Origin: Candidatus Rifleibacteriota bacterium
GTDB taxonomy: Bacteria; Muiribacteriota; Ozemobacteria; Ozemobacterales; Ozemobacteraceae
Reading direction: 5' to 3'
Assembly: GCA_015233565.1 (NCBI GenBank)
Contig: JADFXM010000023.1
Span: 1-64,000, forward strand
Length of the DNA stretch: 64,000 bases
Position 1 is the stretch's first letter, and each line of letters begins with the position of its first letter. The notes below the pieces were generated by a model. That model was not told the origin of the DNA. It worked only from the letters and a program-made list of their open reading frames with translations, and made no database searches. Below are positions 1 through 8,250 of the stretch, in pieces. The translations under genes and the position numbers were made by a program.

Positions 1-388
1 AGGCATTGGCGGTTCCGGTTGTGAGGAATATTCTCGCGTTGTAATACCTACCACTTTATATGACAGGTAAAAGATCGTGAGAATTTAGGCTCAAAAAATG
101 AGATTTAGGTGCGGAAATTTACACATACTAGCCTTTAAAATAATGTTCTTAACGGACTTTGGTAATATTGATAGCCTAAGGTGTATTATTCCGTACACAC
201 AACATTTTATGGGGTGATTTTAACAGTCTCAAAATGGCAAAGCACTCTTTTTATGACTTGGGGAATTATTTTTTCGGAGCTAAATATGCTTTATACTTTT
301 TATTTACCTCCCGATACTTCTGAAAACGCTGTTATAAGGTGATCGTTTTTCCCGGAGAGGGTGTGTTTGATTTTGGAGGTAGATTTTT
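1..388. other. Non-coding region upstream of the histidine kinase gene
   Basis: Frame 3 is open from the window edge to a TAA at 42-44 and ends in residues AVPVVRNILAL. This could be the last codons of a plus-strand gene, but it is too short to identify. The remainder has no convincing ORF. A GGAGGT Shine-Dalgarno at 375-380 serves the downstream TTG start. A GG-N10-GC spacing occurs at 274-289, but its -24 and -12 boxes are poor, so I do not call a sigma-54 promoter here. Confidence 0.4.
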
Positions 389-1642
389 TTGGGCGCGCGG
401 TGGAGACAAATTTCCATTTCATTTCTTCTTGGAATTATTCCGGCGGTCATTTTGGCAATTTTCCTTTATTCTTATGATTTGATCGTCGAGAAGATCAAAA
501 AAGATTTGCATGAATCAAGGTTAAATTCCTTGAAAGTTCTAGCAAATTCTCCGGAAAACAATCCTTCTAAAGTATTTTCTTTAGGCTTTTTGCCGGATGG
601 TGCGGCGTCTTTTTCTGTACAATCTTTGGATTGGCCTCCGAAACTAACTCCTGACTTGGTAAGGTATTTTCAAAAAAACCTGCCATCACCGAATGAATCT
701 GGAATTCAAATTGATGAGCTTGGCAAAGAGCCTTATATTATTTGGATAGTAAAAGGAAATTCAGGAGTTTGGGTTGCTCTTCAATCCAGAAGACAGTTCT
801 ATGCCAAAATTGATACTCTTAAAGTTCTCATTTGGACTGGGGGATTAATTGTTGTCGGTATATCATTCATTCTCTTTGTCTACATCGCTAGAAAGATTTC
901 CGAAATTTTTTCTGAGATGGAAACAAAAAATTTGGAGCTCGAAAGAGCTAACAGGCATCTTGAAGAGTTGGGAAAATTAAAGAGCAATTTTCTGGCACTT
1001 GTTTCACATGAATTGAGGACCCCCCTTGCACGTTTGAATGGTCAAATTAACCTTCTTCTTTCTGGAAATGAAGTTCCTGTTGATTTCAAAAAGAGAGTTC
1101 TTGAAATGGCAGTGGATATTGAAGAACTTAATAGGCAGACTAAAAACGTTCTTGATCTCACAAGGCTTCAATCAGAAGATTTGTCTGTAAAAAGTTCTCC
1201 AGGACAAATTGGTCCTATAATTGAATCAGCAGTAAATAGGATAAAGAGGGCTGGAAAACAAAGAGGATTAAATTTTATTTTTGAGAACGTGGAGATTCCT
1301 CTGGTAAACCATGATCAGTATCTTTTGGAAAGGATACTTGACAACCTTTTAAATAACGCAGTCAAATATTCTAATGAAAATTCATCAGTGAAGATTTCAC
1401 TTCATGAAAAAAGAGATTTAATTGAAATCCATGTTGATAGCGAAGGCCCAGTTGTTCCTGAATCGGAAAGAGAGAAGATTTTTGAAAAATTTTATCGTGG
1501 GGAAAATTCCATGGAAAATATCCCTGGAACAGGACTTGGATTATATTTAGTAAGGCAGTTCATCTTGATAATGGGAGGAAGAGCTTGGGCAGTGGGTTCC
1601 GAAAATGGGAACAGATTTGTGATTACTCTTCCCCTAGCATGA
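389..1642 (+). CDS. Membrane sensor histidine kinase
   Basis: Two-component sensor kinase of 417 residues in the inner membrane. Transmembrane segments lie at about residues 8-28 and 146-166 and bracket a periplasmic sensor domain of about 115 residues with no family I recognise. A coiled-coil-like stretch (170-200) replaces a recognisable HAMP domain. The HisKA box has SHELRTPL with the phospho-acceptor at H207. The ATPase domain shows the N box (LDNLLNNAVKYS), FEKFYRG and the G2 motif GTGLGLYLVRQF. The TTG start at 389 is supported by GGAGGT eight bases upstream. The response regulator begins 60 bases downstream, so the two are almost certainly an operon and a cognate pair. The signal sensed is unknown. 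Confidence 0.9.
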   Translation: MGARWRQISISFLLGIIPAVILAIFLYSYDLIVEKIKKDLHESRLNSLKVLANSPENNPSKVFSLGFLPDGAASFSVQSLDWPPKLTPDLVRYFQKNLPSPNESGIQIDELGKEPYIIWIVKGNSGVWVALQSRRQFYAKIDTLKVLIWTGGLIVVGISFILFVYIARKISEIFSEMETKNLELERANRHLEELGKLKSNFLALVSHELRTPLARLNGQINLLLSGNEVPVDFKKRVLEMAVDIEELNRQTKNVLDLTRLQSEDLSVKSSPGQIGPIIESAVNRIKRAGKQRGLNFIFENVEIPLVNHDQYLLERILDNLLNNAVKYSNENSSVKISLHEKRDLIEIHVDSEGPVVPESEREKIFEKFYRGENSMENIPGTGLGLYLVRQFILIMGGRAWAVGSENGNRFVITLPLA

Positions 1643-1702
1643 CTCAATATCCTTTTTCTATTCGAAAATTTCAAAGTTGGAAAGTCGAGAAATAATAATT
1701 TC

Positions 1703-3061
1703 ATGAAAATTCTTATTGTTGAAGATGATTCCGTTCAGGCTTCAAATCTTCAGGAGTTATTAACAAATTTTGGACACCAAACTGTTTTTTTTGTTGACCC
1801 TATTAAAGGTTTTCAGACTTTTGAGAGCAATGTTTATGATCTGGTTTTTTTGGATATGAGAATGCCTGGGTTGGATGGGGTTTCTTTTTTGAAAAGAGCG
1901 GTTGAGAAAAAAACTGATACTAAAATTGTCATCCTAACTGCTTATGGTACAATTGAGACTGCTGTTGAAGCAATGAAAAATGGGGCTTTTGATTTTTTGG
2001 AAAAACCGGTAGATGTCGAAAAATTGAAGCAGGTGATTAAGCTTGTACAAGATGTTACAAAGCTTTCAAGAATGGCCGATTTGTCTGCACCGACTGCAGG
2101 GAATGAAGAGAATTTGATTATTGCCGGACCAGCCATGCAAAAAGTTCAAAACCTTATTGGAAGAGTGGCAGCGTTAACAACCACGGTACTGATCCAGGGC
2201 GAGACTGGAACCGGAAAAGAACTTGTTGCAAGAGCTATCCATGGTAATAGTCCCAGAAAAAATAAACCTTTTATTGCAGTTAATTGTGCAAATCTGCAAG
2301 GAAATTTGCTTGAGTCAGAGTTGTTTGGCCACGAAAAAGGAGCATTTACTGGAGCTGAGTCAAGAAAATTGGGAAAATTTGAGTTAGCCTCCGGAGGGAC
2401 TCTTTTTTTAGATGAAGTGGGGGAAATTCCGATTGAACTTCAATCCAAGCTTCTTAGGGCAATTCAGGAAGGGGAAATCGAACGATTAGGAGGGACTAAG
2501 CCGGTCAGAATAGATGTTCGAATAGTTTCCGCAACTAATCGCGACTTGGTGAAGATGGTTGAAAAAGGGATTTTTCGAAGAGATTTGTATTATCGTTTAA
2601 ATGTTTTCCCTCTTATTTTGCCGCCTTTGAGAGAAAGGCGAGAAGAAATTCCAGCACTTGCTAGGAAAATTTTGTCAGAGTTAAGTTCCTCAATGGGAAA
2701 TCAAGAACCGGAAGTTTCTTCCGAAGCCTTGGAATGGTTGAAAAGGCAGCTCTGGCCTGGAAACATCAGAGAGTTGCGTAATATTCTTGAAAGAGCTTCT
2801 ATTATTGATGAAGATGGGAAAATTTCCCCGGAAGATTTAATATATGAAGACACTTTAAGTTATTTTTCAGACAATGATGCTTCTATGGATTTTCCTACCT
2901 TAATGGTGGAAAACGAAAAGTCAGCCCTTTGCCGGGCATTAGAAAAAAATCAGGGAAACGTAGTTGCGACTGCGCGAGATTTGGGTCTTCCAAGGCGGAC
3001 CCTTTATGACAAATTAAAAAAATACGGAATAGATCCATCCCGTTTCAGAAAAATGGAGTGA
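1703..3061 (+). CDS. NtrC-family sigma-54-dependent response regulator
   Basis: Transcriptional activator of 452 residues with the full NtrC layout. The receiver domain (1-120) has acidic D8/D9, phospho-acceptor D51 (in DMRMPG) and K101. The AAA+ domain (about 135-370) has Walker A GETGTGKE at 166-173, an intact sigma-54-contacting GAFTGA loop at 213-218 and Walker B LFLDEVGE near 235. A Fis-type helix-turn-helix follows at about 410-441 (NVVATARDLGLPRRTLYDKL). All key residues are present, so it should remodel sigma-54 RNA polymerase when phosphorylated by the upstream kinase. Its targets are not shown by the sequence. The sigma-54-like promoters at 47.0 and 55.3 kb are candidates. Confidence 0.95.
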   Translation: MKILIVEDDSVQASNLQELLTNFGHQTVFFVDPIKGFQTFESNVYDLVFLDMRMPGLDGVSFLKRAVEKKTDTKIVILTAYGTIETAVEAMKNGAFDFLEKPVDVEKLKQVIKLVQDVTKLSRMADLSAPTAGNEENLIIAGPAMQKVQNLIGRVAALTTTVLIQGETGTGKELVARAIHGNSPRKNKPFIAVNCANLQGNLLESELFGHEKGAFTGAESRKLGKFELASGGTLFLDEVGEIPIELQSKLLRAIQEGEIERLGGTKPVRIDVRIVSATNRDLVKMVEKGIFRRDLYYRLNVFPLILPPLRERREEIPALARKILSELSSSMGNQEPEVSSEALEWLKRQLWPGNIRELRNILERASIIDEDGKISPEDLIYEDTLSYFSDNDASMDFPTLMVENEKSALCRALEKNQGNVVATARDLGLPRRTLYDKLKKYGIDPSRFRKME

Positions 3062-3270
3062 CAGGTTCTCCCCAACAACCACCAACACAAGGTTGTTTCT
3101 AGTTTCCTGCGCTTGTTCCGTCTGAAAAAATCTAAAATTCCAGTAATTTCAAATTTCCTGACAAGGAAGGCTTCGACTGTCACCTTTTGAGGCAAAAAAC
3201 GTAACAGTAAAGCAAATTTATCTGCAAAAAGTGTCTATCTATTTTTTGAGATAATTCTCCGGAATGATGA

Positions 3271-4212
3271 TCAATTCTTGCATAAATCAGGAGGTCTGAA
3301 TTTGGAAAATTCCACAGCAATTTTGGACGCAATTTGGGCATTGTTTTGGACGAGGGCAATATTTGCTTCCAAGCTTTTTCCGCTGGTAATTTCTTTTACA
3401 GCTTCAAGAAGAAATGGAGTAACCTTTTTTCCCTTTATTCCATTTTCTTCTGCTTTCCGTATGGCAGAATTTATTGCATTTTCAATCAATTTTGGATCTA
3501 GCGAAGAGTCTAAAGGAATTGGGTTTGCGAATAAAACTCCTCCGGAATGAGGTAGAAGCCATTGATTTTGCAGCAACAAAGCGGCTTCACTCGGTGAGGC
3601 AACAGATTCTGAGAGGAAATAGCCGCTTTTGGGGGTATAGAAGGCTGGAAATTCGTTGGTTCCATAACCCACTACCGGAATTCCTTTGGTTTCCAAATAC
3701 TCCAGTGTCAGTTGTAAGTCCAAAATAGCTTTGGCACCAGCTGATACGACTGCAACCTGGGTTTTGGATAATTCTTCGAGATCAGCAGAAATGTCAAAAG
3801 TTTTTTCTGCCCCACGATGAACACCTCCAATTCCACCGGTTGCAAAAATTTTAATTCCTGAAAGATTCGCACCGATCATGGTTCCAGCCACTGTAACTGC
3901 GGCGCTTTCTTTCCTGGAAATTATTCCGGGGAGGTCTGCACGGCTTGCTTTTTTAATTTTTTTATTTGTCGCCATGAATTCAATGTCGTCAGCTGAGAGG
4001 CCGATCTTGAATTTGCCATCTATCAGCGCTATCGTAGCTGGAATTGCACCATTCTCACGGACTGTTTTTTCGAGCATAATGGCAGTGTTTATGTTCTCAG
4101 GATAGGGCATTCCGTGAGAGATGATGGTTGATTCCAGGGCTACTACGGGCCTGTTTTTTTCAATTGCTTCTTTGATTTCTGGACTAACGGATAAAAATAA
4201 AGGATGCGCCAT
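3271..4212 (-). CDS. psuG: Pseudouridine-5'-phosphate glycosidase
   Basis: Cytoplasmic enzyme of 313 residues that reversibly splits pseudouridine 5'-phosphate into uracil and ribose 5-phosphate. Family-defining blocks are all visible: ALESTIISHGMPYPEN near the N-terminus (catalytic Glu at residue 27), FATGGIGGVHRGAE in the middle, VSAGAKAILDL with the Schiff-base-type lysine, then GYGTNEFPAFY and TPFLLEAV towards the C-terminus. Length matches the family (about 300-310). The start codon lies one base beyond the stop of the polyphosphate kinase gene, so the two are cotranscribed. No pseudouridine kinase (PsuK) is beside it, which is unusual because psuK and psuG are often linked. Confidence 0.95.
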   Translation of the reverse strand: MAHPLFLSVSPEIKEAIEKNRPVVALESTIISHGMPYPENINTAIMLEKTVRENGAIPATIALIDGKFKIGLSADDIEFMATNKKIKKASRADLPGIISRKESAAVTVAGTMIGANLSGIKIFATGGIGGVHRGAEKTFDISADLEELSKTQVAVVSAGAKAILDLQLTLEYLETKGIPVVGYGTNEFPAFYTPKSGYFLSESVASPSEAALLLQNQWLLPHSGGVLFANPIPLDSSLDPKLIENAINSAIRKAEENGIKGKKVTPFLLEAVKEITSGKSLEANIALVQNNAQIASKIAVEFSKFRPPDLCKN

Positions 4213-4213
4213 T

Positions 4214-5698
4214 TTATAATTTACTTTCGATTGCTTCTATGACTGTTTTTAAAATTTTGATTCGTGCAAAGTGTTTGTCATTTGCTTCTACTATAGTCCA
4301 AGGGGCGGAGGCGGTACTGCAATTTACAAGCATATCATTTATTGCCCGTTCGTATTGTGGCCACTTTTCACGATTGCGCCAATCTTCATCAGTGATTTTA
4401 TAAGTCTTCCATGGAATGGTTTTCCTGTCCTCAAATCTTTTCAATTGTTCGTCCTGGTCTATTTGTAACCAAAACTTTATCAAAACCCCGCCAAAATTTG
4501 TGAAATGTCCCTCGAATTCATTGATTTCTCGAAATGCTCTTTGCCATGCCGATTCAGAACAGAACCCTTCAATTCGCTCAACTAAAACTCTTCCATACCA
4601 TGTTCGATCGAAAATGGTAATGTGCCCTGCTTTGGGAAGCGCGGTCGCAAATCTCCAAAGGTAGTGATGGTCAAGTTCTTCCTTAGTGGGGGCGGCTATT
4701 GGGATTACTTCATATCCACGAGGGTCAAGGTTCTCAGACAACCTTTTTATGGCTCCACCTTTCCCTGCGGCATCACATCCTTCAAAAGCAATGATTACAG
4801 GGATCCGTTTCAGATACAGTGCATGTTCAAGATCTCTAAATCTTTTCTTATATTTTTCCAGTTTTTTTCCATAGTCTTCATTGGATATGGTTTGTGTCAG
4901 ATCGACTGCAGAAAGGACCGTAATATTTTCGGCAGCAAGGGTTGAAGGCTTTTCTGAAGCTGCTTTTTTTGAGGAAACTTCCCTGGATTTCTTTTCCAGA
5001 GTTTGTTCCCATAGGTTGATGAGTGTCGAAAAAATTTTCTGTATGGCAAATTCTCTATTGTGCCCTTCAACAATAACCCATGGAGCAAAAGAAGTGTTGG
5101 TTTTTTGAAAAATTTCTTCAGCGGCCTCAAGATATTCATCGTATTGTTTATGTTGTTTAAGCTCAGGCTTGCCAATTTTCCAAGATGATGCCGGGTCTGA
5201 AAGAATTGTTTTAAACCTTTTTTTCTGTTCTTTTTTAGAAACATGCAGCCAAAATTTAATTATTGGCACGCCATCGTCAGCAAGTTGACGTTCAAATGCC
5301 TCTATGTCAGAAAAAATGGTTGACAAACATTCTTTGGAGGAATCACCTATAATTGTTCCACTTAATCCCTTCATGTACCATGAATTATCAAAAATAGCGA
5401 CTCTTCCCCGGGCGGGAAGTTTGCACCAAAATCTAAAAAGAAAAGGTCTAAGTAACTCATCTTCTTTGGGAGGATGTATGGGATGAACTTTAAACCCCCG
5501 GGGATCGAGAGGCAGCATCAATCTATTGATACAGGTTCCCTTGCCGGCAGCTTCAAGCCCTTCGAAAACTACAACAGTAGGGATTCCTGCATCTTTCATT
5601 TTTCTTTGAAGTTCGTTAATTTTTCTGTCAGCATCGACCATCCATTTTTTGAATTCTGCTTTGCTGAGTTTTTTTGTCAAGTCGACCATTTCAAGCAT
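4214..5698 (-). CDS. Two-domain polyphosphate kinase 2 (polyphosphate:AMP phosphotransferase type)
   Basis: 494 residues with two tandem PPK2 domains, the arrangement of class II polyphosphate:AMP phosphotransferases (AMP + polyP to ADP). The C-terminal domain is canonical: P-loop EGCDAAGKGGAIKRL, lid FDRTWYGRVLVERIEGF and WLQIDQDEQLKRFEDR. The N-terminal domain has the P-loop EGLEAAGKGTCINRL, but its lid reads FDNSWYMKGLSG, losing the usual Arg and Gly-Arg residues, so it is probably not catalytic. I chose the ATG at 5698 because GGGGAG lies seven bases upstream. An upstream in-frame TTG (5713) would contain that Shine-Dalgarno. psuG follows after one base. Confidence 0.93.
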   Translation of the reverse strand: MLEMVDLTKKLSKAEFKKWMVDADRKINELQRKMKDAGIPTVVVFEGLEAAGKGTCINRLMLPLDPRGFKVHPIHPPKEDELLRPFLFRFWCKLPARGRVAIFDNSWYMKGLSGTIIGDSSKECLSTIFSDIEAFERQLADDGVPIIKFWLHVSKKEQKKRFKTILSDPASSWKIGKPELKQHKQYDEYLEAAEEIFQKTNTSFAPWVIVEGHNREFAIQKIFSTLINLWEQTLEKKSREVSSKKAASEKPSTLAAENITVLSAVDLTQTISNEDYGKKLEKYKKRFRDLEHALYLKRIPVIIAFEGCDAAGKGGAIKRLSENLDPRGYEVIPIAAPTKEELDHHYLWRFATALPKAGHITIFDRTWYGRVLVERIEGFCSESAWQRAFREINEFEGHFTNFGGVLIKFWLQIDQDEQLKRFEDRKTIPWKTYKITDEDWRNREKWPQYERAINDMLVNCSTASAPWTIVEANDKHFARIKILKTVIEAIESKL

Positions 5699-5925
5699 TG
5701 TCCATCTCCCCAAATTAGATTTTATGAATCATTCTAGCTCTCTAAGGATTTTTTTTCAACCATTGGAAATTAATATTTAACAGGTAATTTCAAGGGTTTT
5801 GCAGTTTGAAAATAGATTAAGATTTATGAGGTGCAAACTGGCCAATATAAAAATTAAGAATTTTAAATCAAATTTGTGTGGAATTTCCCTTTAAAAACAT
5901 GTAATATGTAAACTCCATTTCTATT

Positions 5926-6624
5926 ATGACAAATTCGATATTATATTTTGCTTCGACTTATTTGGTCGGTTCAATTCCTACCGGGTACATTGCCTCCAAG
6001 CTATTGAAGAAGGAGGATTTTTTTAAACCCGGCGAGCGGACTGCCAGACGTGCAGGGGATGTCTTCAATTTATTGGGGCGCAAAATTGGCCTTCTGGTAA
6101 CCTTCCTAGATGTTGTAAAAGGGTGGATCGCGGTTTCCCTTTTGATAAATTTGTTAATTGGGGCGGAAGGGCATGAAACCTGGTGGATAGTAAGCCTCGG
6201 GGGATTGTTTGTAGTTCTTGGCCATTGTCATTCGGTATGGATCGGTTTTCGTGGCGGGAGAGGGCTTTCTGTTGCGGCAGGGGTGTTATTGACCCTCTTG
6301 CCGGTGCCAACAATTCTTGCATGTATAGTGTGGGGAGTGCTTTCCTTTTGGGGGCTTTCCACAAGGCCTGGTGCGGTAAGTGCTGCTTGTGCAAATCCTC
6401 TTTTCAGCATAGCCTGGATTTGGTGGTATCAGAGCGACAAACTATTTTATCTCTATGTTGTTGCTTTTCTTTCATTATGGATTTTATATGGGTATCGCTC
6501 GGATCTAAAAGGTTATCTCGGAATGAACGTTGTTCTTCCAGATATTCAAAATCCTCCCGTAAATAATGACCCGGAAAACAAAACAAAATCTGAAGCACAA
6601 AATTCAACTCAGAAACCTTCTTAG
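5926..6624 (+). CDS. PlsY-like integral membrane acyltransferase homologue, divergent
   Basis: 232-residue polytopic membrane protein related to PlsY, the acyl-phosphate:glycerol-3-phosphate acyltransferase. GSIPTGYIASKLLKK opens the protein as in PlsY, and motif 2 is clear (GHCHSVWIGFRGGRGLSVAAGV). The usual motif 1 (GSGNxGATN) is replaced by GERTARRAGDVFNLLG, and the C-terminal motif is altered to YGYRSDLKGYLG. A polar tail rich in N, P, Q and S follows the last membrane span. The changes in motif 1 suggest altered substrate use or loss of the classical activity. The last codon overlaps the converging gene: the TAG here and the TAA of the minus-strand gene share bases in TTAG. Confidence 0.75.
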   Translation: MTNSILYFASTYLVGSIPTGYIASKLLKKEDFFKPGERTARRAGDVFNLLGRKIGLLVTFLDVVKGWIAVSLLINLLIGAEGHETWWIVSLGGLFVVLGHCHSVWIGFRGGRGLSVAAGVLLTLLPVPTILACIVWGVLSFWGLSTRPGAVSAACANPLFSIAWIWWYQSDKLFYLYVVAFLSLWILYGYRSDLKGYLGMNVVLPDIQNPPVNNDPENKTKSEAQNSTQKPS

Positions 6625-7313
6625 TTTTTTTCCTCCAGATATCGAATATCCAGATTGGTTGCGTTTTTGAGCACTTTAAATTTGGACAAATCGTTTCCCT
6701 GAATAAGAAGTTTAATAAGAAAATCACTGGCTTTTGGTTCTACCCGTTGAAATGGTGGAATTGGCGAAATTTCAACTTCTCCAAGGTTTCTTTTTTTGTC
6801 AAAATAAAGCGTTAATAGATATACAGAAAAAGTAAGTCTGCTGTATTTTCCAAAGGCATATGAAAATGGTTTTGCTCCATAATTTTTTAAAGTTTCTTCT
6901 ACTTCTCCGATTGGCATTCCGAAAAGCCCGATTGGAGAGCTCGGAGCTATGGTTTTATTATCCATTGCGGGGTCATACGTGGGAATACTTGCTGAAGCTG
7001 GATTTGATACAGTAATTTGACTTGACTCCGGATTATTTGGTTTAGGGGGTGAAGCAGAATTCTCCCCGCCAGTCTTTGGTGCTGTTTGTGTTGAAGTCTC
7101 TGTAGTACTCATCGAATTAGCTGCAATTCCTCCAATTATTTTTTTCTTTTTGATGGTATTTGGAGTTTCAGGCGTGGAAAATAGATTAGGAATCTGTGCA
7201 AAACAGACGAAAATTTGGTCGTTAAAAGTGAAAATAAACAAAAAGACAAAAAGAAAATAAAGTGAAAATCTGCTTCTATAAAATTGAAAATTGGTTAGTT
7301 TGCAATGAGCCAT
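6621..7313 (-). CDS. Secreted or membrane-anchored protein of unknown function
   Basis: 230 residues. An N-terminal hydrophobic stretch (about 15-40) acts as signal peptide or anchor. A low-complexity linker rich in T, S, P and N follows (about 55-125). The C-terminal domain (about 130-230) contains GLFGMPIGEVEETLKNYG, then a YLLTLYFDKKRNLGEVEI strand pattern. That pattern loosely resembles BamE/SmpA-like folds, in which a G-x(n)-EV helix precedes beta strands, but this is a resemblance only. GGAGG lies 11 bases before the ATG. It is the last gene of the minus-strand envelope cluster and converges on the PlsY-like gene. Confidence 0.7.
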   Translation of the reverse strand: MAHCKLTNFQFYRSRFSLYFLFVFLFIFTFNDQIFVCFAQIPNLFSTPETPNTIKKKKIIGGIAANSMSTTETSTQTAPKTGGENSASPPKPNNPESSQITVSNPASASIPTYDPAMDNKTIAPSSPIGLFGMPIGEVEETLKNYGAKPFSYAFGKYSRLTFSVYLLTLYFDKKRNLGEVEISPIPPFQRVEPKASDFLIKLLIQGNDLSKFKVLKNATNLDIRYLEEKN

Positions 7314-7367
7314 GTCCCGTTAACCTCCGATTGTTGAGAAGATCCTTTTTTTTCTGAAAGGATTTCT

Positions 7368-8249
7368 TTAGTTCCAGCTCCAATTGAAGCCAAGTACAGC
7401 TCTGGGATTGCTAAGGAGATCGAGACCTGAAAGCTCTAACTGAAAATCTTTATTCGTTCTTCTATACCCAAGATTAAATGCACAAGAATTAGGATGTTTT
7501 ACTAGTAATTCTCTGTAATTGTAACATTCCAGCTCACAAATCCAAGAAAATTTGGGACTTTCTTTGTATTCTAATCCAAGGGTTCCGATGAGGAAATTTT
7601 TTTGTCCGATTTCCTGAATTTCAGTTGAACTTATTTCCACTTCCTTTTTAGCAGTATAACACGATTTCAAATTTAGAAAAGCGAAAATGTTTTTTCGAAA
7701 GTCTTCGGTGGCGGTTACGTATATGGTTCTAAGATGCTCAAGTTGAAAAAGATCCAACTTATCTATTTCATTTGCGGAGATGGGTGTCCATTGAAAACCG
7801 AAACAAAGATCCTGCCAGGGAACAGTGTATTTTACCCCAAAACCGTTTGCAAAGCCGCTTCCATTGAAATCCGAGACAGGAGCAGTTTTTCGGCTATATC
7901 TTAAAAAATTTGCAGTTAGTTCGAAATCTCTATTTAATCTATAAGTGAGAGCTTGCCAATTTTCCGTTTTACTTAAACTGTAAGAATTCAGGCCAAAAGT
8001 GGTATTACTTTTCCCATAGCCACTTTTAAAGCTGACTCCGAGTTTGCGTTCGTCACCAAGATTTGGCGTGGGAACGGTCAGGAGGCCGTAGCACCCCTGA
8101 AAAGTCATTCCAGTTTCTCCAAATCGGTCTTTTCCTTTGTCTTTTGGCTCTTTTTTGGTTTCCTCAATCAGGGTATAATCCTCCATTTGTGCGAAAAGAG
8201 GGAAATGAAAGGTAAGAAAAATTGCCAGGAGGAAGAAGAGTTTTTTCAT
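7368..8249 (-). CDS. Predicted outer-membrane beta-barrel protein
   Basis: 293 residues with a clear signal peptide (MKKLFFLLAIFLTFHFPLFA, cleavage before QMEDY). The mature part alternates polar and aromatic residues in strand-length blocks. It begins with QGCYGLLTVPTPNLGDE, similar in style to the first strand of YjbH-like and other barrel proteins, and ends in FNWSWN. I use the ATG at 8249 rather than the upstream TTG (8267), because the signal peptide starts here. The codon follows the upstream gene's stop almost immediately (TAGAATG), the layout of translational coupling. Export to the outer membrane is inferred, and no function is known. Confidence 0.75.
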   Translation of the reverse strand: MKKLFFLLAIFLTFHFPLFAQMEDYTLIEETKKEPKDKGKDRFGETGMTFQGCYGLLTVPTPNLGDERKLGVSFKSGYGKSNTTFGLNSYSLSKTENWQALTYRLNRDFELTANFLRYSRKTAPVSDFNGSGFANGFGVKYTVPWQDLCFGFQWTPISANEIDKLDLFQLEHLRTIYVTATEDFRKNIFAFLNLKSCYTAKKEVEISSTEIQEIGQKNFLIGTLGLEYKESPKFSWICELECYNYRELLVKHPNSCAFNLGYRRTNKDFQLELSGLDLLSNPRAVLGFNWSWN

Positions 8250-8250
8250 T

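Noticed and set aside
234..323. 29-codon ORF upstream of the histidine kinase
   Set aside because: No ribosome binding site and no supporting context.
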